Under the pieces are notes generated by a model, which was given only the letters and a program-made list of their open reading frames with translations, was not told the origin of the DNA and did no database searches. From positions 1 through 36,990 of the forward strand of contig JAFAXD010000214.1 in the NCBI GenBank assembly GCA_019241285.1: a DNA stretch of 36,990 nt, read 5' to 3'. The first letter of the stretch is position 1. Each line of letters begins with the position of its first letter. Both the position numbers and the translations under genes were made by a program. This stretch comes from Xanthobacteraceae bacterium. GTDB taxonomy: Bacteria > Pseudomonadota > Alphaproteobacteria > Rhizobiales > Xanthobacteraceae. Positions 24,767 to 32,707 of this stretch are shown in pieces.

Positions 24767-25399
24767 TCAAGGGCGAGCGCCGACAGATTGTTCGTCGAGC
24801 CACTTGCGCGCAAGCGATACATCGGCTTGCGATAGTTCGTGACCCACGGGCAAGGTACGGTGTGTCACGTTCGCGCCGGCTTCAGTCAACGTCGCAGCGA
24901 GTTGCTTTGCCCCATCTCGGGAGATCAAGGCATCGGTCGCGCCAGATAGAATCAGCACGCTCTTGCCATCGAGCTCTGGGCGTGGAGGCTGGGAGAGGGG
25001 CAACGTTGCACGCAACAACACGGCCCCGGCGAGCGCGCTCGGGCGCAACAGCAAGACAGCCGCTGCCACATTGGCCCCATTGGAATAGCCGAGCGCTATC
25101 GGGGGCACGAGGTCGTACGCCTTGCAAGCCTGTTCCACGAAATCCGCCAAGTCATCGGCATTCCGACGCACATCGTCCTCATCGAACACACCTGCGCTCA
25201 CGCGACGGAAAAAGCGCAGCATTCCGCTCTCAAGCACTTTGCCGCGGGGTGAGAGCAGGGCCGCATCCGGCGCGACCATGCGTCCAAGCGGAAGGAGGTC
25301 GTCTTCATTGCCGCCCGTCCCGTGCAACAACAGGAGCGGAGGGATGTTCTCCCGCTGCGCAGGCTCGAAGCGGTGGGTGAACGACAGCGGGGCGGTCAT
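24767..25399 (-). CDS. alpha/beta hydrolase, MhqD/carboxylesterase-like
   Basis: A 210-residue serine hydrolase of the phospholipase/carboxylesterase type. The oxyanion region LLLLHGTGGNEDDLL, nucleophile Ser106 in GYSNGA, Asp156 in SGATDALIS and His187 in LPVGHELS form a complete triad. Its ATG shares one base with the stop of the upstream ring-cleavage dioxygenase (TGATG), so they are one coupled unit. The same pair occurs in Bacillus as mhqO-mhqD, linked to quinone/catechol detoxification; here it is likely to act on the ring-cleavage product or on small aromatic esters. Confidence 0.88.
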   Translation of the reverse strand: MTAPLSFTHRFEPAQRENIPPLLLLHGTGGNEDDLLPLGRMVAPDAALLSPRGKVLESGMLRFFRRVSAGVFDEDDVRRNADDLADFVEQACKAYDLVPPIALGYSNGANVAAAVLLLRPSALAGAVLLRATLPLSQPPRPELDGKSVLILSGATDALISRDGAKQLAATLTEAGANVTHRTLPVGHELSQADVSLARKWLDEQSVGARP

Positions 25400-26331
25400 C
25401 AGGCAGCGACCTCGAGCGGCGGAAGCACCGCCTCGATCTCCTTGCGACGCAGTTCGAGAAACTGCGGCAGCTTGAGCGCGTGACCGAGAACGGCTGGAGA
25501 TTCGTCGACAGTAAAGCCCGGCTGATCCGTCGCAATCTCGAACAAGGTGCCACCCGGCTCGCGGAAGTAGATCGACCGAAAATAATGGCGGTCCTTGCGC
25601 TCGGTGGTTTGCACACCGTGATTGTCCCGGACCTTGCGCGCCAACTCCGCCTGTGCGCCGTCATCGGCGGCGCGGAAGGCAATGTGATGCACCGCGCCGC
25701 GTCCCATGGCGGCCGGCAGGAAGCCCCCGGCCTCGTGGATGTCGACGATGCCGCCGATCGCGCCCTTGGCGCGGAGACGATGCACCGAGCCCTCCCGCCC
25801 GACCTGGGCAAATCCAAAAACGTCGGTGAGAACGGCGGCCGTGCGCGCACCGTCCTCCAGCATCAACATGACACTATGAAATCCACGGATTGCGTGCTCA
25901 CGCGGGATATCCCCCGCGCTCCAGGCAGGTTCGACCTCGCTACCGGCGACGGCGACCAGCGCCATGCGCAGACCATCCGGATCCGCGAAGGCCAGGGTGG
26001 TCTCGCCGAACCGTTTGATTGGTTGCTCGTGGGCAACGCCGCGTTCGAGAAAGCGATGCATCCAGTATCCCAGCGCACTGGCCGGCACACGGAACATGAT
26101 TTGCTCCGCTTGTCCGATTCCCGCGCGCCCCAATGGCGCATATTCCCAGGGGAAAAACGTCAGGATCGTCCCCGGATGTCCGACCTCATCCCCGTAATAG
26201 AGATGGTAGGTGCCGGGATCATCGAAATTCACCGTTTTCTTGACGAGTCGCAACCCGAGTACGTGGGTATAGAAGGCGAGATTGCGCTCGGCTCGTCCGC
26301 AGATTGCGGTGACATGATGAACCCCAGCCAT
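25399..26331 (-). CDS. VOC-fold ring-cleaving dioxygenase, MhqO-like
   Basis: A 310-residue protein with two glyoxalase/bleomycin-resistance (VOC) repeats, about residues 1-145 and 150-290. Candidate metal ligands are the His pair at 5-6 (GVHHVTA), the His pair at 215-216 (AVHHIAF) and Glu265 (GGTLFEIATD), the arrangement of extradiol-type iron dioxygenases. The family opening (MAGVHHVTAICG) and DPGTYHLYYGDEVGHPGTILTFFPW are those of MhqO and relatives implicated in hydroquinone breakdown. GAGGA precedes the ATG at 26331. The frame stays open far upstream (to 27270) but that part is antisense to the next gene and is spurious. Confidence 0.9.
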   Translation of the reverse strand: MAGVHHVTAICGRAERNLAFYTHVLGLRLVKKTVNFDDPGTYHLYYGDEVGHPGTILTFFPWEYAPLGRAGIGQAEQIMFRVPASALGYWMHRFLERGVAHEQPIKRFGETTLAFADPDGLRMALVAVAGSEVEPAWSAGDIPREHAIRGFHSVMLMLEDGARTAAVLTDVFGFAQVGREGSVHRLRAKGAIGGIVDIHEAGGFLPAAMGRGAVHHIAFRAADDGAQAELARKVRDNHGVQTTERKDRHYFRSIYFREPGGTLFEIATDQPGFTVDESPAVLGHALKLPQFLELRRKEIEAVLPPLEVAA

Positions 26332-26421
26332 GGCGCATTCCTCAACAAACCCGGGTAATATTCGCTTCGATACGTCAGAACGCATATAGTTGCTGAGCAC
26401 TGCAGCAGCTAGTCGGAGGCG

Positions 26422-27177
26422 ATGCCGCTTGGAATGCGAGTGGTGAATATGAACGCAGGCCCGTTGCTGGCGATCATTGCCGGTCTCATGATCACTGCGG
26501 TCGGGGTGTGGTGGCAGGTGCATCTCGCACGTGCGCCAAAACCTGGGGCCCTGGCCGACGCGCCCATGGCTCCAGTTGCCCGGCCGGAAGCTCCCCCCTC
26601 GGGTCCGGGACCTCAGGCCGGGCCCGCACCGGTCGTGGAACAACCGCAGGCCAGCGCACAGCCGGCCGCCCCCGCACCCGAACAGATAACAACCGCTCCA
26701 CCTGCGTCGCAGACCGACGCCAAGGCTCCGAGCGCGCCGGCGGTCACACGGGTTGGGTCGGCCGACATGACGGACACGCAGTTCAAGGCCGCGACAAGCG
26801 CCTTCACGGAGCAGATGAAGGCCTTCGAAGAGTTCTACGACTCGCGACGCCTGGAAATCTTGGAAAAACGCACGGACACCGAAAGCGAACGCGATCAGCA
26901 GGTGGAGGAATTGAAGGCGTTGCAGACTCAGAAGGTCAGCGAGTTCGCCCGGGACATCCTCCCACACGCGCAATTTCTGCAGTCCGAATTGACGCGTCGG
27001 CTCGAGCAGCAGGGGGTCGGCGATGTCCCGCTGCCGCCGCCGCCAGCCGGAATTTCGATCGCCCTGGGACGGCAGATCCTCCAGATGGACGTGAGCGACG
27101 TGGGCCTTCCGGGACATCGTCCGGTCACGGGGCTTGCTTCCTATCTGGAATTGCTCGCGAGCAAGCTTCCAGACTAA
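26422..27177 (+). CDS. membrane-anchored Pro-rich coiled-coil protein, unknown
   Basis: A 251-residue protein with one N-terminal transmembrane anchor (about 12-34, LLAIIAGLMITAVGVWW), a Pro/Ala-rich periplasmic linker to about residue 105 and a charged helical segment (about 120-200, FEEFYDSRRLEILEKRTDTESERDQQVEELKALQTQ) that should form a coiled coil; a short PPPP stretch follows. GGAGG lies close to the ATG at 26422; starts at 26434 and 26449 are possible. The layout resembles envelope tethers, but I do not recognise a family. Confidence 0.65.
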   Translation: MPLGMRVVNMNAGPLLAIIAGLMITAVGVWWQVHLARAPKPGALADAPMAPVARPEAPPSGPGPQAGPAPVVEQPQASAQPAAPAPEQITTAPPASQTDAKAPSAPAVTRVGSADMTDTQFKAATSAFTEQMKAFEEFYDSRRLEILEKRTDTESERDQQVEELKALQTQKVSEFARDILPHAQFLQSELTRRLEQQGVGDVPLPPPPAGISIALGRQILQMDVSDVGLPGHRPVTGLASYLELLASKLPD

Positions 27178-27317
27178 AAATATGTTGCGTGCGGGCGCGT
27201 TCACGCGTTGTAAATGCACCAACATGCGTTCCAGGATTTCACCGACGCGATCCACACGCGGCGCCGCCACTGCGCATCGTATGTCCTGCGCGTGGCGTGA
27301 GTTGATTGAGGCTGACG

Positions 27318-27659
27318 ATGAGATTGTCCCGCGAGTTCAAGCTCTTTGCTCTGTTCTTCGCGACCGCCCTGGTGGTTACCTTCGTGCGCCATGGGCTGAC
27401 CACGCATTGGGAATCTCTGGAATCCGTTGAGCAGTTCTTCGAGTACTGGCTCGTCAATCTGATTGCACTTGCGGTGTTCGTGGCCATCTCGGCAGCCGCA
27501 ATACTGGCCTCGAGCAAGTTCTTCCTTGGATTGAGCGGGGAACGGTTCGGCGAACGGCTCGTACAGATCCAGTTCCACGTGGTCATGGCGATCCTGGTCG
27601 GCGTGCTATTGCTTTTCCTGCTGATGGAAGTGCTTCCGGGTGAGTATGAGCTTTTGTGA
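27318..27659 (+). CDS. small membrane protein, unknown
   Basis: 113 residues with three hydrophobic segments: FKLFALFFATALVVTFV, YWLVNLIALAVFVAISAAAILA and VVMAILVGVLLLFLL. The ATG at 27318 is preferred to the TTG at 27306. It overlaps no neighbour and ends 26 bases before the convergent channel gene. No family recognised. Confidence 0.6.
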   Translation: MRLSREFKLFALFFATALVVTFVRHGLTTHWESLESVEQFFEYWLVNLIALAVFVAISAAAILASSKFFLGLSGERFGERLVQIQFHVVMAILVGVLLLFLLMEVLPGEYELL

Positions 27660-27685
27660 GTCTCTTGTGCTGCTCGGAGTTGCGC

Positions 27686-28894
27686 TCAGCCCCGGGGACC
27701 CATGCGCTGGCGCGGTTCGAACAGCGATGTCAGGATTGCCGCCCGGTTGGGTCGACCGATGAGGACCACGCCGTCGTTTTCACCGATGATGGTCTCGGGC
27801 GGCGGGTTGATGAACACGTCGCCGTCGCGGTGGTTGATCTGCACAATGAAGAAGGCTCCACGTGCCTGCCGTTCGACGGCCGCCACGGTCATGCGCACGG
27901 CCGGACTCTGCGGCGCGGCAGTCACGACTTCGACTTCTATGCCGAAATTGTGCAGAACGCGTTGGAATCCATGAGCCCGCTCCAAGCTGTCCATGATGCG
28001 CGCGGATTCCTGGTAGAGGATCAGCTCGGCAATGCGTTCGGCGCCAATCTGAGTCGGCAACACGACTTTGTCCGCCCCGGCCTGCAGGAGCTTGCTCTCG
28101 GTACTTGCGCGTTCACCACGCGCGACGATGGACAAATCGGGGTTGAGCGCCCGGGCGGTCAGCGTGATGAAGACGTTGAGCGCATCGTTTGACAGCACCG
28201 TCGCCAGCGCATGGGCCCGGCGAACACCGGCAGCGATCAGGGCGTTCTCACTGGTCGCATCCGCGTGCATGCAGAGATAGCCTTGCGCGCGCGCCTCGGT
28301 GGCACGGGCCTCGTTCTCTTCAAGAATGACAAACGCGGCGCTGCTCGCTCGCAACGCTCGGGCAAGCACGGTGCCGAAGCGCCCGAATCCGCAAACTACC
28401 ACGTGCCCGGTAAGCTGGTCGATTTGTGAGCTCATGCGCTTCACGCCTATGACTTTGTTGAGCTGGCTTTGGGTGATGAACTGGACGAACGCGCCGGTGA
28501 CGAAGATAAAGCCGGTCCCGCCAAAAACGATCAGCGCGAGGGTGATTGCGTTTAGCGCGGGCGTGTTAATTGGCCTGACTTCCTCGAACCCCACTGTGTA
28601 AACGGTGATGACGACCATGTAGAGCGCATCCCGGAAGCTCCAGCCCGCTGCCATGTAGGCGGCCATGCCGAGGATCATGACCGTCACCGTATAGGCGACG
28701 CCGACGCTGAGGTTGCGCACCGGCGAATCGAACGGCCCGCTCATCCGCGGGTTCGGCACCCGTCGGATCTGGCGCAATTGGCGGACTGCGGGCGGCAGTG
28801 GTGATTGGGGGGGACGAATGCCACCATCCGATCCGCGCATTGGATCGATGGATGGTGTTTCAACCGAACTGATGCTCGGATGATCGCCAGTCAT
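27686..28894 (-). CDS. two-transmembrane potassium-channel-like protein with RCK/TrkA domains, variant filter
   Basis: A 402-residue protein: Pro-rich N-terminal tail, first transmembrane helix about 62-84, pore loop, second helix about 113-135, then RCK N (TrkA-N) domain with GHVVVCGFGRFGTVLARAL and a C-terminal RCK/TrkA-C domain to the end. This is the plan of MthK/Kch-type ligand-gated channels. Odd: the selectivity filter reads T-V-G-F-E-E (residues 100-105) instead of T-V-G-Y-G-D, so the second Gly is Glu, which would be expected to alter potassium selectivity. A later start at 28744 (Met51) is possible because no ribosome site is strong. Stands alone, convergent with the small membrane protein. 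Confidence 0.88.
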   Translation of the reverse strand: MTGDHPSISSVETPSIDPMRGSDGGIRPPQSPLPPAVRQLRQIRRVPNPRMSGPFDSPVRNLSVGVAYTVTVMILGMAAYMAAGWSFRDALYMVVITVYTVGFEEVRPINTPALNAITLALIVFGGTGFIFVTGAFVQFITQSQLNKVIGVKRMSSQIDQLTGHVVVCGFGRFGTVLARALRASSAAFVILEENEARATEARAQGYLCMHADATSENALIAAGVRRAHALATVLSNDALNVFITLTARALNPDLSIVARGERASTESKLLQAGADKVVLPTQIGAERIAELILYQESARIMDSLERAHGFQRVLHNFGIEVEVVTAAPQSPAVRMTVAAVERQARGAFFIVQINHRDGDVFINPPPETIIGENDGVVLIGRPNRAAILTSLFEPRQRMGPRG

Positions 28895-29148
28895 TCGCGT
28901 ACTGAGCCCCCGGACATGAACGCGCGCTTGCCATCACTGACCCCCTCGATTACCCCCGGGAGCGCCGCCGCAAAGCTATGGCGCGGTAATCGAGTTGCGA
29001 GTTATATTTACTTTTTAGTTACATGATAAAGCCGTATCGATGATCGACAACATAACAAGCGGACGCTCAACAGCGTAGAATAAAAACTAACAGATTACGA
29101 GAGAACAAACGGTCTTGAACGGTTGCTTCCCGGCTCGGAGATCATTCG
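28895..29148. other. AT-rich divergent intergenic region
   Basis: This 254-base gap separates the channel gene from the isochorismatase/MFS pair. Bases about 29000-29100 are clearly richer in A and T than the surroundings, as expected for promoters in a high-GC genome. I found no TetR-type operator like those at 13523, 14270 and 17468, no EcfG motif and no convincing hairpin. Confidence 0.5.
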
Positions 29149-29901
29149 GTGCATCAGACGCAGATCCGTCGCGAAATTCTCGATCGCGTGCTCGCCCGCC
29201 GCGGTCGAGTGCACTGGTTCGACACACTCGAGGCGGCAAGAACTGCGGTCCTTGTCATCGACATGCAGGAAACGTTCTGCGCACCCGGCGGACCGGCGGA
29301 GGTCCCGTCCGCGCGGGGCATCATTGGCAGCATCAACACGCTGACGGCCGGGTTGCGCATGCGCGGTGTGCCGGTGATCTGGGTGCTGCACGCCAACGCG
29401 CGACGTGGCAGCGCAACCGACTGGGACCTGTTCTTCAACTATGTGGTGGCCGATGACGTGCGGGAACGCACGATCGAAAGTCTCGCTCCGGGCCGGCAAC
29501 GCGTCTGGGGCGATCTTGTGACCGCACCGCAGGACCTTACGATTACCAAGAATCGTTACAGCGCGCTTATTGCCGGCTCCTCGGGTCTGGAGCGCGAGTT
29601 GCGGGAACGCGGCATTGACACCGTTCTGATCGCTGGCACCAAGACCAACGTGTGCTGCGAAGCGACCGCGCGGGATGCCATGATGCTCGATTTCAAGGTT
29701 GTCATGGTCTCCGATTGTTGTGCGGCGCTGTCGGACCATGAGCATCAGGCGAGCCTCGAAACGATTATCCAGCAGTTCGGGGACGTGCTCACGACCGAGG
29801 AGATTTTCGCGCGACTGGATTGCGGCTCGAGCCTGCAAGTTTTGGACAGCCGTCCCGCGCCTGTTCGGCTGGCAAAATCCGTCATTGGTGATAGCAGATG
29901 A
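29149..29901 (+). CDS. isochorismatase-family cysteine hydrolase, paralogue of 5396-6094
   Basis: A 250-residue hydrolase starting at GTG 29149 with GGAG upstream (29136-29139). Catalytic residues Asp38 (VLVIDMQETFC), Lys134 (ITKNRYSAL) and Cys169 (TKTNVCCEATARD) are present at nearly the same positions as in the paralogue, with shared RERGIDTV and ARDAxMLDFK blocks. The C-terminus is about 20 residues longer. An MFS transporter begins 6 bases after the stop, suggesting hydrolysis of a transported amide or carbamate-like compound. No obvious regulator is adjacent. Confidence 0.88.
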   Translation: MHQTQIRREILDRVLARRGRVHWFDTLEAARTAVLVIDMQETFCAPGGPAEVPSARGIIGSINTLTAGLRMRGVPVIWVLHANARRGSATDWDLFFNYVVADDVRERTIESLAPGRQRVWGDLVTAPQDLTITKNRYSALIAGSSGLERELRERGIDTVLIAGTKTNVCCEATARDAMMLDFKVVMVSDCCAALSDHEHQASLETIIQQFGDVLTTEEIFARLDCGSSLQVLDSRPAPVRLAKSVIGDSR

Positions 29902-29907
29902 TCCGTA

Positions 29908-31071
29908 ATGACCACGGATCTGCGCCGATATGCCGTCGCCCTGAGCGGCTTTTGTGCCTTCCTCAACCTGTATTCGCCCCAGGCGCTGTTGCCGGAGTTG
30001 TCGCGGCAATTTGCGGCGACACCGGCCGCGGTCAGCACCATCATGTTCGCGAGCACGTTCGCGGTGGCGCTGACCGCGCCGCTCACGGGCGCCATCGCGG
30101 ATGCGCTGGGACGTAAGCGCGTCATCGTCACTGCGCTTTTTTGCATCTGTGTGCCGATGCTGCTGGTGGCGACCGCGGCAGACATACCGGGCATTGCGTT
30201 TTGGCGCTTTGTCCAAGGATTGCTCTTGCCGCCGATCTTTGCGGTCACGGTGGCCTATATCGGCGACGAGTGGCCGCCCTCGCAGGTGACTGGTGTTGCG
30301 GGCATCTACGTGGCGGGTTCGAGCGTCGGCGGTTTCGCCGGCCGCATGATCCCTGGGTTGCTGAGTGACGCGTTCGGCTGGCGCATTGGCCTCGCAGCCC
30401 CTGCGGCAATCACGTTCGTGGCTGCGATTGTCATCGCCTTCATGCTGCCGCGCGAGAAACGCTTCACCCGTTCGGAGGGGCTTTACACTGCGCTGCGTCA
30501 GATGCTGCGCCATCTCGGCAACGCCCAGCTGCTGGCGACTTTTGCGGTCGGGTTCGGCACGCTCTTCAACTTCATCGCGACCTTCACGTATGTCAGTTTC
30601 AGGCTCGCCGCGCCGCCTTACGGCTTCTCCAGCAGCTTGCTCGGGCTCATCTTCGTGACTTACCTGGCCGGGGCCCTGGTTGCGCCGTGGACCGGGCAGT
30701 TCGTCGCTCGCTTCGGCCGCCGCAGGTTCATGCTCGGCGTGCTAGCCGTGTGGGGTATCGGCGGGCTCATCACGCTGTTTTCCTCTGTCACTGCAATTGC
30801 GATCGGACTGGTTTTGTGTGCCGCTTGCGGCATCGTTTGTCAGACCATTTCCACCGGCTACGTGACCACGATCGCCAAGCAGGGAAGGTCGTCGGCCGTC
30901 GGCCTCTACGTCACTTTCTTTTACGTCGGTGGAAGTGTTGGCGCAGTGTTGCCGGGACTCACCTGGGCCAAAGCAGGATGGCCGGCCACAGTGAGCATGT
31001 TGCTGGTCTCACAAGCCCTGATGGCGACCGTGGTTGGGCTGATCTGGTCGCGGGATCAGACAACTGGTTAG
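29908..31071 (+). CDS. major facilitator superfamily transporter
   Basis: A 387-residue inner-membrane transporter with about twelve hydrophobic segments. The loop 2-3 motif GAIADALGRKRVIV is the MFS motif A. The opening RRYAVALSGFCAFLNLYSPQALLPEL is like YnfM/arabinose-efflux-like members. It follows the isochorismatase-like gene by 6 bases, so the two form an operon. Import of the hydrolase's substrate or export of a product are both possible. Confidence 0.9.
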   Translation: MTTDLRRYAVALSGFCAFLNLYSPQALLPELSRQFAATPAAVSTIMFASTFAVALTAPLTGAIADALGRKRVIVTALFCICVPMLLVATAADIPGIAFWRFVQGLLLPPIFAVTVAYIGDEWPPSQVTGVAGIYVAGSSVGGFAGRMIPGLLSDAFGWRIGLAAPAAITFVAAIVIAFMLPREKRFTRSEGLYTALRQMLRHLGNAQLLATFAVGFGTLFNFIATFTYVSFRLAAPPYGFSSSLLGLIFVTYLAGALVAPWTGQFVARFGRRRFMLGVLAVWGIGGLITLFSSVTAIAIGLVLCAACGIVCQTISTGYVTTIAKQGRSSAVGLYVTFFYVGGSVGAVLPGLTWAKAGWPATVSMLLVSQALMATVVGLIWSRDQTTG

Positions 31072-31153
31072 AGCCGCGCCCTCAATCCGAGGGATGTCTG
31101 CTCTGTGTAACGCAAACGTCACAAGGGCTGTCAATTCGGCGGGCGCAACGCGG

Positions 31154-31176
31154 TTCGCCCTATGATACCGGGCGAA
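31154..31176. promoter_or_regulatory. 7-bp inverted repeat upstream of the outer-membrane protein gene
   Basis: TTCGCCC (31154-31160) and GGGCGAA (31170-31176) flank TATGATACC. The central TATGAT could be a -10 box within a regulator site, or the repeat could form a hairpin in the leader. It lies 44 bases before the omp start codon. Confidence 0.35.
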
Positions 31177-31219
31177 GTCATACTATCCAGATACCCGACA
31201 TCATGGGTGGGGAATTGCA

Positions 31220-32020
31220 ATGAAACGTCTCGCTGTCACGCTCCTCAGCGGAGCATCCGTATTTGCCTTGACGCAAGTCGCTCCGGCGGCCGACATGGCG
31301 GTAAAAGCACTCGCCAGCCCGCCGGCTGTCGCTGCGACCTGGAGTGGCCTCTATATTGGCGTCCATGGCGGGGCCGGGTGGCAATCCGCACCGAATTGGT
31401 CTTTTGCTGATCGTCCGGCACTCCTCGTGTTTGATCCGCAGACCCTGACGGGAACTGGGAACCTGGGCGCCGTGGGAGGACTGCAGGCCGGTTACAACTG
31501 GCAATTCGCGCCAGCTTGGTTGCTCGGCGTTGAGGGTGACTTCTCCTGGGCTTCGCTCACCGACCATCGCACGCTCGCGCCGTTGACCTTCAACGGCGGC
31601 ACCGCCATGACGGGCAGCTCGGCGTCAATGAGCGCAAACACGCAGTGGCTTTCGAGCGCCCGCGCCCGCGTCGGCTACGTCGGCTGGAACAACACGTTGT
31701 TGTATTTCACCGGCGGTGCCGCGTGGGCCAACGTTGAATACAACGGACAGTCGATGGTGACGTTCTTGGGCACCCCGGTCACCAGCCAGGTTGCGGCGAC
31801 GACCACCAAGGCGGGGTGGGTTCTGGGCGGCGGCGCCGAATGGATGGCAACACCGAACATCATGATCCGGGCGGAATACCTCTACTATAATCTCAACAAC
31901 AACATTTCTCTGACCGGCCCCGTACTCCCGGTTCAACTCGGCGGCACGCAAACTCTGACCTACGGCTGGTCGAACTACAACGTCCAGGTTGCCCGCGTCG
32001 CGGCCAGCTACAAGTTCTGA
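31220..32020 (+). CDS. outer-membrane beta-barrel protein (Omp25/RopB-like)
   Basis: A 266-residue exported protein with a signal peptide (MKRLAVTLLSGASVFALTQVAPAAD) and a barrel typical of alphaproteobacterial Omp25-like porin-fold proteins: WSGLYIGVHGGAGWQ, QAGYNWQFAPAWLLGVEGDFSWA, ARARVGYVGWNNTLLYFTGGAAWA, GWVLGGGAEWMATPNIMIRAEYLYYNL and the final aromatic VARVAASYKF for BAM insertion. About eight strands. Inserted in the outer membrane, role probably structural. Followed by a strong hairpin (32039-32071). Confidence 0.9.
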   Translation: MKRLAVTLLSGASVFALTQVAPAADMAVKALASPPAVAATWSGLYIGVHGGAGWQSAPNWSFADRPALLVFDPQTLTGTGNLGAVGGLQAGYNWQFAPAWLLGVEGDFSWASLTDHRTLAPLTFNGGTAMTGSSASMSANTQWLSSARARVGYVGWNNTLLYFTGGAAWANVEYNGQSMVTFLGTPVTSQVAATTTKAGWVLGGGAEWMATPNIMIRAEYLYYNLNNNISLTGPVLPVQLGGTQTLTYGWSNYNVQVARVAASYKF

Positions 32021-32038
32021 TCACTACGGGTCTGGCAT

Positions 32039-32071
32039 CGGGCGGTCGTCGCGACAAGCGGCGATCGCCCG
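32039..32071 (+). terminator. hairpin after the outer-membrane protein gene, likely terminator
   Basis: Bases 32039-32052 and 32058-32071 pair over 14 positions with two G-U wobbles and a 5-base GACAA loop, 18 bases after the stop codon. A clear T run is missing, so it may act as an mRNA-stabilising hairpin or a weak terminator. Confidence 0.45.
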
Positions 32072-32545
32072 CGCTGCTGTTCGCAACGGTCTGGTAGTTC
32101 GGCCCGTTTGATCTCGATCAAAGCTATTTGCGGCCGGGCGTGCATTGAACATCGATGATCCAAGGGCAACCGCACGGATCCTGTCCGGATGGCGACAGGC
32201 GATCCGAAACGGGTCTGGCGAATGTAGCGAACGGCGGGAATAATTTTCGCTCTCTCGCTGAGACTTTCGCTGATTGGATCTGGGAGGTCGATACCAGCGG
32301 CGCCTACACCCAAATTGGTCCGCGTGCGCGCGACATCCTGGGCTACGAGCCCCAGGAACTGATCGGCAAACCTTCTTTCAATCTTATGCCGACTGCCGAA
32401 GCGGTCCGGGCGCGAGCCGCTTTCGAAGCCTTCGTGCAGCAACGCAAGCCCTTCGCTCGCCTGGAAAACGCCGTCATGGGTAGAAGCGGCCAGAAGGTCC
32501 TTGCTGGGCGTCCCCGTGTCAGCGTGCGAAACTGCCCAGCACACA

Positions 32546-32575
32546 TAAAAAACCGCCGTAGCCCGTCTACGGCGG
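32546..32575 (-). terminator. strong intrinsic terminator, minus strand
   Basis: Read on the minus strand: CCGCCGTAG, loop ACGGG, CTACGGCGG, then six T residues. The 9-base-pair stem and T run are a textbook intrinsic terminator, but no recognised minus-strand gene lies upstream of it (the nearest one on that strand is beyond 34212 with a plus-strand gene between). Confidence 0.8.
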
Positions 32576-32650
32576 AACGGAGAGTGGGGTACGGTTCCGT
32601 CGCTCGCGTGGTAAACGGACTCGCCGGCGCTCCGCAACGGCATAAGACAT
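32567..32650 (-). CDS. possible 27-residue Arg-rich small ORF before the terminator
   Basis: ATG at 32650 to TAG at 32567 encodes a 27-residue peptide starting MSYAVAERRRVRL with eight Arg. The stop codon lies in the first arm of the terminator. No good Shine-Dalgarno site precedes the ATG, and a short open frame in such GC-rich DNA can occur by chance. Reported only because a terminated minus-strand transcript here needs an explanation; a non-coding RNA is as likely. Confidence 0.15.
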   Translation of the reverse strand: MSYAVAERRRVRLPRERRNRTPLSVPP

Positions 32651-32707
32651 AGTTGCGGAAGTAATGTCTTGTGTGGCACCTGAGCCAAGCGGTATCATAC
32701 GCCCACA

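Larger units (their letters stand above)
32155..32652 (+). pseudogene. decayed PAS-domain gene
   Basis: Residues 30-115 are an obvious PAS sensor domain (FRSLAETFADWIWEVDTSG, RARDILGYEPQELIGK, FNLMPTAEAVRARAAF). From about base 32500 the similarity ends abruptly, before the last PAS strands, and the remaining 50 residues are Arg-rich, non-family sequence that runs into terminator-like DNA. PAS domains of this type are normally followed by GGDEF, EAL or kinase modules, none of which follows in any frame. I read it as the 5' remnant of a larger signalling gene truncated at about 32500. It could still make a free PAS protein. Confidence 0.5.

Noticed and set aside
26332-27270. Upstream extension of the ring-cleavage dioxygenase frame
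   Set aside because: Antisense to the coiled-coil protein gene; the ATG at 26331 with GAGGA gives the canonical N-terminus.
27370-27377. GGTTACC half-site resembling the TetR operators
   Set aside because: It lies inside a coding region and has no GTAACC partner at the required spacing.
29095-30513. A 472-codon minus-strand frame
   Set aside because: Antisense to the isochorismatase-like and MFS genes; composition is His/Arg-rich nonsense with no domain.
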